Of a DNA stretch of 37,555 nucleotides, positions 25,509 through 34,185 are shown piece after piece. The stretch lies in contig SKJB01000014.1 in assembly GCA_007116145.1 (NCBI GenBank), positions 1 through 37,555 on the forward strand, written 5' to 3'. Origin of the DNA: Limnochordia bacterium. Lineage in GTDB: Bacteria; Bacillota; Limnochordia; Darwinibacteriales; DTU012. Both the position numbers and the translations under genes were made by a program. The notes under the pieces were generated by a model that saw only the letters and a list, made by a program, of their open reading frames with translations, did not search any database and was not told the origin of the DNA. Numbering within the stretch: position 1 is the stretch's first letter; each line of letters starts with the position of its first letter.

Positions 25509-25645
25509 AATGCTTTTTTGAAAAAAATTTTGAGCTGCTAATATCCTAATCGACCAGCTGCAATTGTTGTTACAAAGTAAATATATATAATTATTAGATA
25601 ATTGTTCCCATCTGGACCCAGCTAGGCCAGATTGTATCTTCTTCT

Positions 25646-26884
25646 CTAATTCTTAATTAAAATAGACATGTGGGCCATCGTATCAAAGCTATTCTGCGCT
25701 AAAAGACTATATACTTTCCGCAAATAGGCACTATTATGCTCAACGGTTTTAGCAAATGATTGAATCAGTTTTAGTACCTGCTCATCGGTTAATCCCTTGT
25801 GGTAACGAGCCATCCCGATTAGATGCAACTTAATCATTGAGAAGTGAATCACAAGCATCATATACTCACCAAACACTCCCCGTTCTCCTAAGGGAAACAT
25901 ATTTCTAAACACGTAATTAACAAGATAGTTTTCCAGAATATGTGCATTCTCATCTATATAAGGCTGATAATACTTTTGATACGCATCATTATAACATTCC
26001 ATTACCGCAGTGTACGTAGCCCCTTGCTTATACTCAATACCCTGCAATGTCTGATTGAGGCATTGGAGATACCGCTGGTTATTAACGCCTTGGGTTAAAC
26101 GTTCATCGACTAGCTCTTTTAAGACTCGCATTTGAATAGTGGTTTGATCAGGGATTTCACTCATTAACTGCTTTAGGGATCCATCGGTCAAAAACGTCAT
26201 GTAATTTTGAGTGACTGATTCTAGTTGTTCAAACTGTTTACTTTCAACTATTTCTTGCACCTTACCCATAAATAGCCCTAATACGATAAGACGTTGCCAG
26301 AGGGGATACGTTCGCTCTTGAAGAATCTGTATGGTAAAAATCCGGAGTTCCCAAAAATACCGTTCAGCTTTTTTGGAAACTTTAATGCTATCTGTTTCAA
26401 TCACTTTTGCAATTACCTTGCGATTATCTATCTGTTCAAGCACTTGATCAAATTCCATCACTTCCTTTGGTAATAAAGCCAAGCGAGCCGCTTCAGGACA
26501 GGACATTGTGGCTGAACGTTCCATTACTCTGTTTACCTGGTTTGTGGTACGTGGATAGGTGGCGCACGTTAGTGATAAATAGTTCTCACCCAAATTTTTA
26601 TGAATAGTACATAGCATATCTGCAGTTAGAAACGGACACCGACTATCTGCTAGCATTTTAATCTTAGCAAAATTCGTTGCACTAGGGTTGGAACGATTCC
26701 GAGTCACTTGTTTACTCAATATCGGTTGCAAATCAGAGTGCGTAACCTTCCTATATTTCTTATACGTCTCTTCATCCACATTGACTCGCCACCCTACGCA
26801 GCAGCTATCTTCACACGCAGAGCCGATACATTGAAAGTGATGCATATATTGTGGAATTAGTAATGCCTTTTCCTTTTCAGCCAT
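25646..26884 (-). CDS. fliB: Flagellin lysine-N-methylase
   Basis: A 412-residue cytoplasmic protein of the FliB family, which methylates surface lysines of flagellin. The N-terminal cysteine cluster CIGSACEDSCCVGW (about residues 19-32) and later CPFLTADMLCTIHKNLGE and LTCATYPR form the family's metal-cluster cysteine set; MSCPEAARLAL also matches. The remaining chain is helical, as in FliB. It starts with ATG after AAAGGAC. It is immediately upstream of the flagellin gene on the same strand, separated by the leader region with its own sigma-28-like promoter. This suggests the flagellin outer domain is methylated. Confidence 0.9.
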   Translation of the reverse strand: MAEKEKALLIPQYMHHFQCIGSACEDSCCVGWRVNVDEETYKKYRKVTHSDLQPILSKQVTRNRSNPSATNFAKIKMLADSRCPFLTADMLCTIHKNLGENYLSLTCATYPRTTNQVNRVMERSATMSCPEAARLALLPKEVMEFDQVLEQIDNRKVIAKVIETDSIKVSKKAERYFWELRIFTIQILQERTYPLWQRLIVLGLFMGKVQEIVESKQFEQLESVTQNYMTFLTDGSLKQLMSEIPDQTTIQMRVLKELVDERLTQGVNNQRYLQCLNQTLQGIEYKQGATYTAVMECYNDAYQKYYQPYIDENAHILENYLVNYVFRNMFPLGERGVFGEYMMLVIHFSMIKLHLIGMARYHKGLTDEQVLKLIQSFAKTVEHNSAYLRKVYSLLAQNSFDTMAHMSILIKN

Positions 26885-26975
26885 TTGTATCCGTCCTTTC
26901 TCTATGCATAGCGTTTACTATCACTTCGCCATGGAGTCCGCTGTACCCTTTTTTTCTGCGTTTCTTCGCTATTAG

Positions 26976-27009
26976 AAAGGAGAATCTCGCTTGTCGTAGA
27001 CTCTCCTTT
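26976..27009. terminator. Hairpin after the PstS-like gene
   Basis: AAAGGAGA (26976-26983) and TCTCCTTT (27002-27009) pair around an 18-base loop. The T tail is weak on the minus strand and better on the plus strand. It sits 21 bases after the stop of the binding-protein gene. Confidence 0.55.
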
Positions 27010-27030
27010 TGTGTATGCAATTACTGATAC

Positions 27031-27864
27031 CTACGGTAAAACCGATACAAACCCTTCCCGCCTTACAATGGATTGGCCATACTCCGATAGCAGAAAATCC
27101 ATCATCATTGTAATCGGTTCCGTCTCCTCAAGATATACCATATTTAACTCGCGAATAATCGGATAGCTCCGATCAACAATTGCTTCCCGCGTAGGCGGCA
27201 CTCCATCAAGCACTAAAATTTTAATGGGTAAACCCAACTCTTGGAGGGTTAAAGCAGACCCATACGAAACATAACCAATAGCACCAGGAATTCCAGCAAC
27301 TAGAGTCAATCCTTCGAGATTAGAACCAATAATGTGGACATCCGTTGCAATGAAAGGACCTTTTGCATCCACTCGTTGCGGACTTACCAATCCACTATAG
27401 CTCTCTAAAAGATCGAGAGTACTACGACCGACTTCCTTGGAGATTACGGTTATCGGGAGATCAATGCCCCCTAAGTGACTCCAATTTCTTACTTCTCCAG
27501 AAAAAACCTGAATTAGTTCACTCTTTGTCAATTCAGTGACAAGATTCTTCTCATCAACGATGATAACCAATGCATCAAGACCAATAAGTGTTTGGTTAAG
27601 ACTTTGCCCTTCCACTTGGCTTAAAGATCGCGATACGGATCCCACCTGGGAGCTTCCTCGCAAAACATTCTGGACTCCCGCGCCGCTACCTCCACCGCTA
27701 ATATCCAGAGCAATCCCAGTCTGTTGGTAAAACTGAGCTTGTGCTTCCATCAATATGGGCTGTATGGTACTAGCCCCCGAAATATGGAGCGGATTAGCCA
27801 TAGCGAATACGGCTTGACTACAGAGTAACAGTACTGTCAATACGATAACTAGGGTTGGTTTCAC
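27031..27864 (-). CDS. PstS-like periplasmic-type substrate-binding protein
   Basis: A 277-residue secreted protein. A signal peptide (about 1-23, ending AVFA) is followed by the PBP-like fold of phosphate-binding proteins: ISGASTIQPILM, SGGGSGAGVQNVLRG and VGSVSRSLSQVE match the PstS phosphate-loop regions. The later loop, usually SGT-R, reads VGRSTLDLLES, so the ligand may be phosphate or another oxyanion. No lipobox cysteine is seen, so it may be released or held by its partner. No pstCAB genes follow. Instead it lies 16 bases after a chemoreceptor gene on the same strand, implying a role in sensing rather than uptake. The start is GTG after AAGGAGAG. Confidence 0.82.
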   Translation of the reverse strand: MKPTLVIVLTVLLLCSQAVFAMANPLHISGASTIQPILMEAQAQFYQQTGIALDISGGGSGAGVQNVLRGSSQVGSVSRSLSQVEGQSLNQTLIGLDALVIIVDEKNLVTELTKSELIQVFSGEVRNWSHLGGIDLPITVISKEVGRSTLDLLESYSGLVSPQRVDAKGPFIATDVHIIGSNLEGLTLVAGIPGAIGYVSYGSALTLQELGLPIKILVLDGVPPTREAIVDRSYPIIRELNMVYLEETEPITMMMDFLLSEYGQSIVRREGFVSVLP

Positions 27865-27880
27865 AACTCATCTCTCCTTA

Positions 27881-29407
27881 TTACGAGCCGACACTAAATG
27901 TTTCAATCTGTTGCAATAATGTATCGGACGCCATACTTAGATCCTCAGCTAAATTTGCTACTTCCTGCATGGTGGCAGCTTGCTCTTGAACAGAAGCCGC
28001 TATGTCTTGGCTTCCTAAGTCAATCTGTTTTGCTGCATGTAGAACAGATTGATTTTTCGCAGAAATTACTTCTACATTTTGGATAATCTGCCTCATCGCA
28101 TCACCTGTATCTTGCGTGGACTTAAAGCTAGTTTCGGTTTCTTGTACCCCTTCATTCATGTTCTTAACTGCATGACCAACTTGGGCTTGGGTATCAGCAA
28201 TGAGTACAGATATCTGATCAGCTGCACCTGCCGATTGCTCGGCGAGCTTACGCACTTCTTCTGCCACAACTGAAAACCCTCGCCCTTCATCACCCGCTCG
28301 TGCTGCTTCTATTGCAGCGTTGAGTGCTAATAAGTTCGTTTGATCGGCGATAGTTCGGATCACTTCTACAATTCTACCAATCTTATCTGATGAACTATTG
28401 AGAGTGTCAATGGTTTCTTTTAACGCAACCATCATATCTCGAGTTTTCTGCATCTGAAGAAGCGTTTCCTCAAGTTTTGTCCACCCATTATGAGCATGAG
28501 TTGCTGCTTCCTGACCGTATTCTGCCATGTTTTCAGCATTCCCGCGTAAGCTTTCAGCATTAGAAGCGAACTCTGTGGCAGACGCGGCAACCTCTTCCAT
28601 AGCCGCACTCATTTCTTCTGACGAGGCCGATAAAGCTTGGCTATTAGAAGCTACTTTGACTCCAGTTTCTTTCGAAATAGTAACCAATCCAGCAATCATC
28701 TCTTTTAAATTCAGGTGCATGGTGTTTAGGGATTTCACGAGAGTTCCAACTTCATCCTCAGCCCGATGCTCAAGAGGTAGAAGCTCAAGGTTTCCTTTGG
28801 CAATTTCCGCAGCAAATACAATTGGGGCCCTCAACGGTCGCAATACCGTACAAGGAAGTAACCAGAATGTCACAAATAAAATGCTAAGGATTAAAAGAAT
28901 TGCAACAAGGATAATGGAGTTACTTAGCTGCGCCACTAACCTATCATATAACTGTGTTAATTGATTATCTAGATGGGCTAAGCTTGTAAGAATCTCTTGG
29001 CGAAGTAACTCAATTTCAGCGAGGCGAGCCGTTCCTTCAGAGGTTCTGTTCTCCAGAAAAATCGAACTGATTCCCACCATCTCGACAAAATATCTCTCAT
29101 ATTCATCAGATAAATTCCGCGCTATCTCTGGGTACGACAACTGTAGTTGGCCAATTAAAGCATAGGTTTCTTGAGAGAGTGAGGCCACTTGAATAAATCG
29201 TAAATCGTCATTCGTTAAAATTCCACTTTGAACATAATTGCTAATCTGTAGTACATTACGCTCGATCCTATCTAACGTATTGCGATTTTCCACCACATAA
29301 ACCAACTGATTGTTAATAAAACTGTAACTATAGGCAAAAACGCCTAAAACCATAAGTCCAATCAGAACATAGGGTAATGACAGCTTTGCTTTCAGGCCAA
29401 TCCGCAT
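27881..29407 (-). CDS. Methyl-accepting chemotaxis protein with helical-bundle sensor
   Basis: A 508-residue chemoreceptor with TM1 at about 9-30, an extracellular all-helical domain of about 130 residues (31-163, four-helix-bundle-like), TM2 at about 164-186, a HAMP domain and the signalling helices. The tip is standard: [21 protein letters not shown] followed by [15 protein letters not shown]. Small helical-bundle sensors often read ligands through a binding protein, and a PstS-like protein is encoded 16 bases downstream. It starts with ATG and heads the two-gene unit. Confidence 0.92.
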   Translation of the reverse strand: MRIGLKAKLSLPYVLIGLMVLGVFAYSYSFINNQLVYVVENRNTLDRIERNVLQISNYVQSGILTNDDLRFIQVASLSQETYALIGQLQLSYPEIARNLSDEYERYFVEMVGISSIFLENRTSEGTARLAEIELLRQEILTSLAHLDNQLTQLYDRLVAQLSNSIILVAILLILSILFVTFWLLPCTVLRPLRAPIVFAAEIAKGNLELLPLEHRAEDEVGTLVKSLNTMHLNLKEMIAGLVTISKETGVKVASNSQALSASSEEMSAAMEEVAASATEFASNAESLRGNAENMAEYGQEAATHAHNGWTKLEETLLQMQKTRDMMVALKETIDTLNSSSDKIGRIVEVIRTIADQTNLLALNAAIEAARAGDEGRGFSVVAEEVRKLAEQSAGAADQISVLIADTQAQVGHAVKNMNEGVQETETSFKSTQDTGDAMRQIIQNVEVISAKNQSVLHAAKQIDLGSQDIAASVQEQAATMQEVANLAEDLSMASDTLLQQIETFSVGS

Positions 29408-29638
29408 AAAAACTCACTCCTATAACAAAATAATTGTTTGATAATCAGTATTACATTATCAATACTACCACACAATAAATCAACTTGCCACCCAAAATGG
29501 TACATGGGAATAGGCACACCATCGTGCTGGAAAAATCATGGGGGTGGTTTACTAACCTCCAAATAAATTGGAGGAATTTTCAACATTGGAAGCGAATTAG
29601 AATTAGGATAAATACTTACTCCAACAGGAGGTGTCCAC

Positions 29639-30211
29639 ATGTATTTTTTTCTGCTCGCAAGTTTGTTAATACTCTTACGTTTTGGTTTTCCGTTGCTGAA
29701 AATTCGACTTTGTGATTCCTACATACAAGATTGTTATAGTACTCTCGATCGTGATAAATATCGAATTTTGACAAACTACTCCATACTGCTACCTGACCAT
29801 CCAAAAAAGCTAGTACACGTTGATTTAGTACTTTCATTGTATGGAATTTTCATCATTAAACGCAGCCCCCTAAAGTCTACGAGAGTACTCTACGGAGATG
29901 AACAAGGGGAACAATGGTCTACAGGCAAAACCCTACCCAACCCTATTCTTCAGCTAAAGCCTGGCGTTAAACACATTAAAGCTGTTATCGGTGATTTACT
30001 GCCAGATACAGCAATACCCTATTACCCTATCGTCCTACTCTACCCAAAATTAAAAGGGATTCAGTTAATGCGTCCAAAGGATAGTAAAATACAAATCCTC
30101 TATCCCAAAACACTAGTAGCGACCATCACAGCGTATCAATCCCAGAATGAATTGCTAACTGAAGAAGAATTAGCGATGCTAGTCAAAACGCTCCAAGCAT
30201 CAGCTCACTGA
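29639..30211 (+). CDS. NERD-like domain protein, probably inactive
   Basis: A 190-residue protein with an N-terminal membrane helix (about 2-20) and a nuclease-related (NERD) domain. HVDLVLSLYGIFIIKRSPL followed by RVLYGDEQGEQW matches the core of NERD, which normally reads HxDxVxVxxxGIFVIExKN...G(D)...W. The catalytic Glu and Lys of the ExK motif are replaced (I-I-K-R-S), so nuclease activity is doubtful. It starts with ATG after AGGAGG. It stands alone between divergent and convergent genes; its role is unknown. Confidence 0.65.
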   Translation: MYFFLLASLLILLRFGFPLLKIRLCDSYIQDCYSTLDRDKYRILTNYSILLPDHPKKLVHVDLVLSLYGIFIIKRSPLKSTRVLYGDEQGEQWSTGKTLPNPILQLKPGVKHIKAVIGDLLPDTAIPYYPIVLLYPKLKGIQLMRPKDSKIQILYPKTLVATITAYQSQNELLTEEELAMLVKTLQASAH

Positions 30212-30231
30212 GTGTTACACACTCAATACTG

Positions 30232-30702
30232 CTAGAAATTGAGATATGGGTACCACTCTTCGGGTCGACGACTTAATTCCATTAACTTCCATAAAATCGA
30301 GTGATGCATTTCTTCCTCTGCTACTAAGCGGAGAAAAAGCTCTCGCTCTTTTTTATCTACCGCCTTTTCTGCTAATTCTTTGTACAAAGCGATACTGTTT
30401 TTTTCAAAACCGACCGCTTCTTGATAAACATCTGCAAGCCCCTTATCTCTACGGAAATCGTCACCCTCGGTTGGCTCCTTGGCAAATATTGTTTTGATCT
30501 CCTGCAACGATTCCGATCCCACATATTGATACTTCCCTGTAGCTTTTATGGTAGAGAGTGTTTCGAAATGGCCTTTTTCATCAACTGCGAGTGTTGTGAA
30601 GACTTGTTTAATCTGCTGATTACTTGTGGCAGCAGCTTGTTTCCGGTAGTACTCCTCGCCGTCTTTTTCCATCTGTAAGGCAAAATCCAACGGATTCTTC
30701 AT
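30232..30702 (-). CDS. Ferritin-like diiron protein (rubrerythrin domain only)
   Basis: A 156-residue four-helix protein with the two-Glu/ExxH pattern of the ferritin-like superfamily: MEKDGEEYYRK (helix 1), DEKGHFETL, FEKNSIALYKELA and EEEMHHSILW. It has no rubredoxin domain, unlike rubrerythrin proper. Such proteins reduce peroxide or handle iron. The ATG start overlaps the stop of the upstream 154-residue gene in ATGA, and it is the last gene of the nqr-led cluster, so it may protect the flavoenzyme complex from oxidants. This last point is inference. Confidence 0.85.
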   Translation of the reverse strand: MKNPLDFALQMEKDGEEYYRKQAAATSNQQIKQVFTTLAVDEKGHFETLSTIKATGKYQYVGSESLQEIKTIFAKEPTEGDDFRRDKGLADVYQEAVGFEKNSIALYKELAEKAVDKKERELFLRLVAEEEMHHSILWKLMELSRRPEEWYPYLNF

Positions 30703-31163
30703 CTTCTGTCGGCCTCCTCCTCAAGTAACTCCGCTATTGCTCTTGGATCAATGCGATAGCGAGCTCCGATTCCTTCATAAAACCCGTGCTCTTCAATCAT
30801 ATGCAGATTAAGGTCAGACCAATACAATGTCTTTGTTGGACTACTAACTTGAGTAAGAACCTTACGCGCTTGGTAATTATCACCAAAAGGACACGGAATA
30901 CTTCCTTTAAATTCTTCAACGGTTACCTGATAAAGCCTGTTAACCGTAACAGGTACTCCTAACGCTTTTAACCCAGCTGCAGTAAAAGAACGCATCTTTG
31001 TGGCTAAGGCTCTATGATCTGTACCCAAGTCATGCACAGCAATTTGATCGGCCTGTAAAACATCTGCTAGCGATCGAGTATCGGAGCCCAAGAAACCATA
31101 TGTGGCTAACACTCCTTGGTGCATGTTATTCTCTATCATCTGTAACCTAGGATCCTGTCTCAC
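30699..31163 (-). CDS. Hypothetical protein, 154 residues, between nqrF and ferritin-like gene
   Basis: I do not recognise the family. The protein is soluble, with a possible core VTVEEFKGSIPCPFGDNYQARK and a HMIEEHGFYEGIGARYRIDP end segment; a single Cys and several His are present. The start is GTG after GGAGG; the gene begins 30 bases after nqrF and overlaps the next gene in ATGA, so it belongs to the nqr transcription unit. NMHQGVLATYGFLGSDTRSL gives no clear function. A link to redox or complex assembly is possible from context only. Confidence 0.7.
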   Translation of the reverse strand: MRQDPRLQMIENNMHQGVLATYGFLGSDTRSLADVLQADQIAVHDLGTDHRALATKMRSFTAAGLKALGVPVTVNRLYQVTVEEFKGSIPCPFGDNYQARKVLTQVSSPTKTLYWSDLNLHMIEEHGFYEGIGARYRIDPRAIAELLEEEADRR

Positions 31164-31193
31164 ATGATCAACCTCCAGCTAATAGTGATGTTC

Positions 31194-32297
31194 TTAGAAC
31201 TCATCGTAATAGATATCAGCTTGCGAAAGACCAGCCTTTTCTAATACACGAATACAAGCATCAATCATTCCTGGGCTTCCGCATAAATAAGCCTGCATAT
31301 CGGCTGTATCCGTAATATAACGTCCCACAACCTCCGTAATCAGACCTATTTCACCCTCCCACTCATCGCTTATATCAGGCTGTGACAAAGCGGGGACATA
31401 CTGAAAATTATCATGCTCTGCATCTAACTTTGTAAATAGATCGACATAGTATAAATCCTGCTTTGTCACTGCGCCAAAGAAGAAAATCAGCTTCTTATCC
31501 AACTTCTGTCTTAAAATATCAAATACCATCGACTTTATGGGAGCCAATCCTGAACCACCGGCAATGAACACCAATGTATCGCCTCCCTCATGAAGATAGA
31601 ACTCTCCAAATGGCCCTCGCAGACTTAACTCATCGCCTTCTTGCAGATACTCGTGCATAAAAGTCGTACATACTCCACCAGGTACTAAACGGACAATAAT
31701 CTCTAGTTCCTGATTGTTCGTAGGAAGAGAAGAGATGGAATAAGCTCGCATCACACTCTCTTTGATATTCGCATAGGGTTTGGTTACAACCTGAATGTAT
31801 TGCCCTGCCTTAAACGCAACACTAGCGGGATTTACTAACGCAAACTGAAATTCCTTAATATCGCGCGTCATCCGCGTTATCCGCACAATCTTAGCTTTAT
31901 ATTCACGAACGTTAAACAACTCTTCAGGGATGTAGAGTTTTAAACTACTCTTAACCTTAACCTGGCAAGACAAACGTACATTAGCGTCTATCTCCTCCTT
32001 TGTTAAATACGGTTCTTCTGTTGGTAAAACGGCTCCCACTTCACTACCAAGACGCACTTTACAAAGCCCACAAGTCGCTTTTCCCCCACATGCTGATGGA
32101 ATATAGATCCTACTAGATGCAAGCGTCGAGAGCAAGTTCGATCCTCCTGTTACCATAAAGGTTTTATCCCCATCATTGATGTCGATTTCACACTCACCAT
32201 AATTATTGAGGACTTTATCTGCAAGAACCACAAGTGTAGCTAAAATGGTCGATATTAGTGATACACTAAAAACAGTAAGTACAATGGACATCGCCAT
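31194..32297 (-). CDS. nqrF: Na+-NQR subunit F (NADH:quinone reductase, FAD/2Fe-2S)
   Basis: A 367-residue NADH-oxidising subunit with one N-terminal membrane helix (about 3-27). Its plant-type 2Fe-2S ferredoxin domain has Cys70, Cys76, Cys79 and Cys111, as in the C-x5-C-x2-C spacing of NqrF. A ferredoxin-reductase domain follows: RAYSISS for FAD, GGSGLAPIKS and YLCGSPGMIDACI for NAD(P)H, ending YYDEF. It takes electrons from NADH and passes them to the flavins of the membrane complex. It separates NQR from RNF, which has RnfB/RnfC instead. It begins with ATG, 15 bases after nqrE. Confidence 0.95.
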   Translation of the reverse strand: MAMSIVLTVFSVSLISTILATLVVLADKVLNNYGECEIDINDGDKTFMVTGGSNLLSTLASSRIYIPSACGGKATCGLCKVRLGSEVGAVLPTEEPYLTKEEIDANVRLSCQVKVKSSLKLYIPEELFNVREYKAKIVRITRMTRDIKEFQFALVNPASVAFKAGQYIQVVTKPYANIKESVMRAYSISSLPTNNQELEIIVRLVPGGVCTTFMHEYLQEGDELSLRGPFGEFYLHEGGDTLVFIAGGSGLAPIKSMVFDILRQKLDKKLIFFFGAVTKQDLYYVDLFTKLDAEHDNFQYVPALSQPDISDEWEGEIGLITEVVGRYITDTADMQAYLCGSPGMIDACIRVLEKAGLSQADIYYDEF

Positions 32298-32312
32298 ACC
32301 CCCGACTTAGAG

Positions 32313-32912
32313 TTATTGGATGATAAAGATACCCGAAAAACCGATAAAGGCCAGGGCAATGATTCCAGTAATAATAAACGTAATCGCTGGACCCTCGAGT
32401 CCTAACGGGAGCTTATTCTTAGCAATCTTTTCTCGGATTGCAGCCAACGCGGAAATTGCTAACCACCAACCAAGCCCACTACCTAACCCAAAAAACAAGG
32501 ATTGAACTAACGAATAATCACGAATTATCATAAATAAGCTAATTCCAAGAATGGAACAATTAACGGTGATGAGAGGCAGAAAAATGCCGAGCTTCATATA
32601 GAGGTCCGGCAAATACCTGTCCATAGCCATTTCAATAATTTGCACCGTCGCAGCAATTACCACAATAAAAATAATATAACGCAGATAGTCTAACCCTAAA
32701 GGTACCACTATGAAACGGTAGACAAGCCAATTGATAACTGTTGTCACGATCATCACCAAAGAAACTGCCTTACCTAGACCCGATGCAGTCTTATACTCAC
32801 TAGATACAGAGATAAATGAGCACATGCCTAAGAAATTCGCCAATACCATGTTACTTGTAAAAATAGCTGCAAACAACAGTATGATCGGACTAATTGCTGG
32901 ACCACCATCCAT
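32313..32912 (-). CDS. nqrE: Na+-NQR subunit E
   Basis: A 199-residue membrane subunit of the RnfA/NqrE family with six predicted helices. The two half-symmetrical cysteine motifs are NFLGMCSFISVS (Cys31) and TVNCSILGISLF (Cys119). With the NqrD pair they hold an intramembrane 2Fe-2S centre in characterised NQR. FLGMC is the NqrE-type wording. The ATG follows GGAGGTGG. It lies 21 bases after nqrD. Confidence 0.95.
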   Translation of the reverse strand: MDGGPAISPIILLFAAIFTSNMVLANFLGMCSFISVSSEYKTASGLGKAVSLVMIVTTVINWLVYRFIVVPLGLDYLRYIIFIVVIAATVQIIEMAMDRYLPDLYMKLGIFLPLITVNCSILGISLFMIIRDYSLVQSLFFGLGSGLGWWLAISALAAIREKIAKNKLPLGLEGPAITFIITGIIALAFIGFSGIFIIQ

Positions 32913-32933
32913 GGATCCACCTCCTAATTTCGC

Positions 32934-33611
32934 TTATTGAGCAGTTGCACTCGTAGCTGAAGCTTGCTTAACTTCACTTGGTCTTAGTGCAGGTGGTGCA
33001 GATTGTGCCTTCTTATCGCGAGTCATTGTCATGCTCGCTGCAGCCCAAATCATAACGCCAATTATGAAGAAAGCAGCAGGGGGCATAACCATTATTGTCC
33101 AGGTTTCCAAACCGATAAAATTCACATTTCTGCCAAAAAGTGTACCAAACCCTAATAACTCCCGTACAAAAGCGATGACCATGAGCACAATCGTATAACC
33201 CAACCCAGCAAACAACCCATCGAGTAGAGAGATAAACGGGGTATTCTTCTGCGCAAATGCTTCCGCTCTCCCCATAATGATACAGTTCGTAATAATCAAA
33301 CCCACATACGGACCCAATGCTCTACTTAATTCTGGATAGTTCGCTTGGATAAATATATCAACTACAATTACATACGATGCAATAATAAAGGTCTGAACAA
33401 TCATTCGTACCCGATGCGGTATATAGTTACGCAAGAGCGAGATGGTTAAACTCGAGCAGGAAATAACAAACATCAGACCCAGCCCCATGACTAATGTATT
33501 AGCCATTAAATTTGTCACTGCTAAAATCGAGCATATCCCTAGAATCTGACGGGTAACCTGATTTTCTTTCCATAGGTTGTTGCGAAATGATTGTTTAATC
33601 GCGTCTCTCAT
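32934..33611 (-). CDS. nqrD: Na+-NQR subunit D
   Basis: A 225-residue RnfE/NqrD-family membrane protein with six predicted helices. Conserved cysteines lie in GICSILAVTN (Cys27) and ITNCIIMGRAEAFA (Cys110), the pair that coordinates the intramembrane iron with NqrE. The C-terminal 25 residues form a low-complexity Ala/Ser/Thr/Lys tail not usual in the family. The start ATG lies inside the 3' end of nqrC (17-base overlap), with its ribosome site GGAGG within that gene. Confidence 0.94.
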   Translation of the reverse strand: MRDAIKQSFRNNLWKENQVTRQILGICSILAVTNLMANTLVMGLGLMFVISCSSLTISLLRNYIPHRVRMIVQTFIIASYVIVVDIFIQANYPELSRALGPYVGLIITNCIIMGRAEAFAQKNTPFISLLDGLFAGLGYTIVLMVIAFVRELLGFGTLFGRNVNFIGLETWTIMVMPPAAFFIIGVMIWAAASMTMTRDKKAQSAPPALRPSEVKQASATSATAQ

Positions 33612-34185
33612 GGTGGACCTCCAACTTTGGCAGCACCTTGTTCATTGTATCATTTACAATGCGTAATACAGCATTTGAGGTACTTGTGGCGCCAGTAATT
33701 GCATTTAAGTCTTCCGTATGAACAATGGGCAAGTTCCCGAGGGGCACTCCCCGAAATTGTTCCTTGTAGATGCGTTCGTCGATTCTGCCGCCAAGACCTG
33801 GCGTTTCATTGTGTTTCGTGAACTCAATCCCAAGTAGCGTCTGAGAATCAGCTGAAACGCCAACATAACCTTCCATCATTCCCCACAATCCTGAGCCCTG
33901 TAACGGAAGAGCGTAACTGTGAATCACTAAGTTTTCATCTCTTCTCGCATAAACATCGATTCCCGCGAGCTGGAATTGCTGAATCGATTCTGCAAACATG
34001 GACACAACCTCTGACTTTGTCGTTGGATGCATGTCAAGCACATATAAAATAGCGCCCTTAAAAGCAATCTCTTCATTCTGATTGATTCGTGGCATATAAA
34101 CTGCATTCGTTACAGCTAATATCGTTGTAAGAATAACACTACTAACAAAGGTAAAGCCGATTGTGTAGAAGTACCCCTCTCTCAT
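33595..34185 (-). CDS. nqrC: Na+-NQR subunit C (FMN-carrying)
   Basis: A 196-residue protein with one N-terminal membrane helix (about 8-30) and an FMN-binding domain. The flavinylation motif N161-A-I-T-G-A-T167-S-T-S is present; Thr167 would carry FMN through a phosphoester bond made by ApbE. The usual Asp at the motif start is Asn here. ETPGLGGRI is the conserved family segment before it. Length is short (NqrC is often about 250) and closer to RnfG. It starts with ATG overlapping the nqrB stop (ATGA). No apbE gene is in the window. Confidence 0.92.
   Translation of the reverse strand: MREGYFYTIGFTFVSSVILTTILAVTNAVYMPRINQNEEIAFKGAILYVLDMHPTTKSEVVSMFAESIQQFQLAGIDVYARRDENLVIHSYALPLQGSGLWGMMEGYVGVSADSQTLLGIEFTKHNETPGLGGRIDERIYKEQFRGVPLGNLPIVHTEDLNAITGATSTSNAVLRIVNDTMNKVLPKLEVHHERRD

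Noticed and set aside
25346-25549. 67-codon plus-strand frame in the flagellin leader
   Set aside because: It has no ribosome site and covers the sigma-28-like promoter and a structured repeat on the other strand; the sequence resembles no protein.
30209-30225. Small hairpin TGAGTG/CACTCA between convergent genes
   Set aside because: Only six pairs with no T run; too weak to call a terminator, though it sits in a suitable place.
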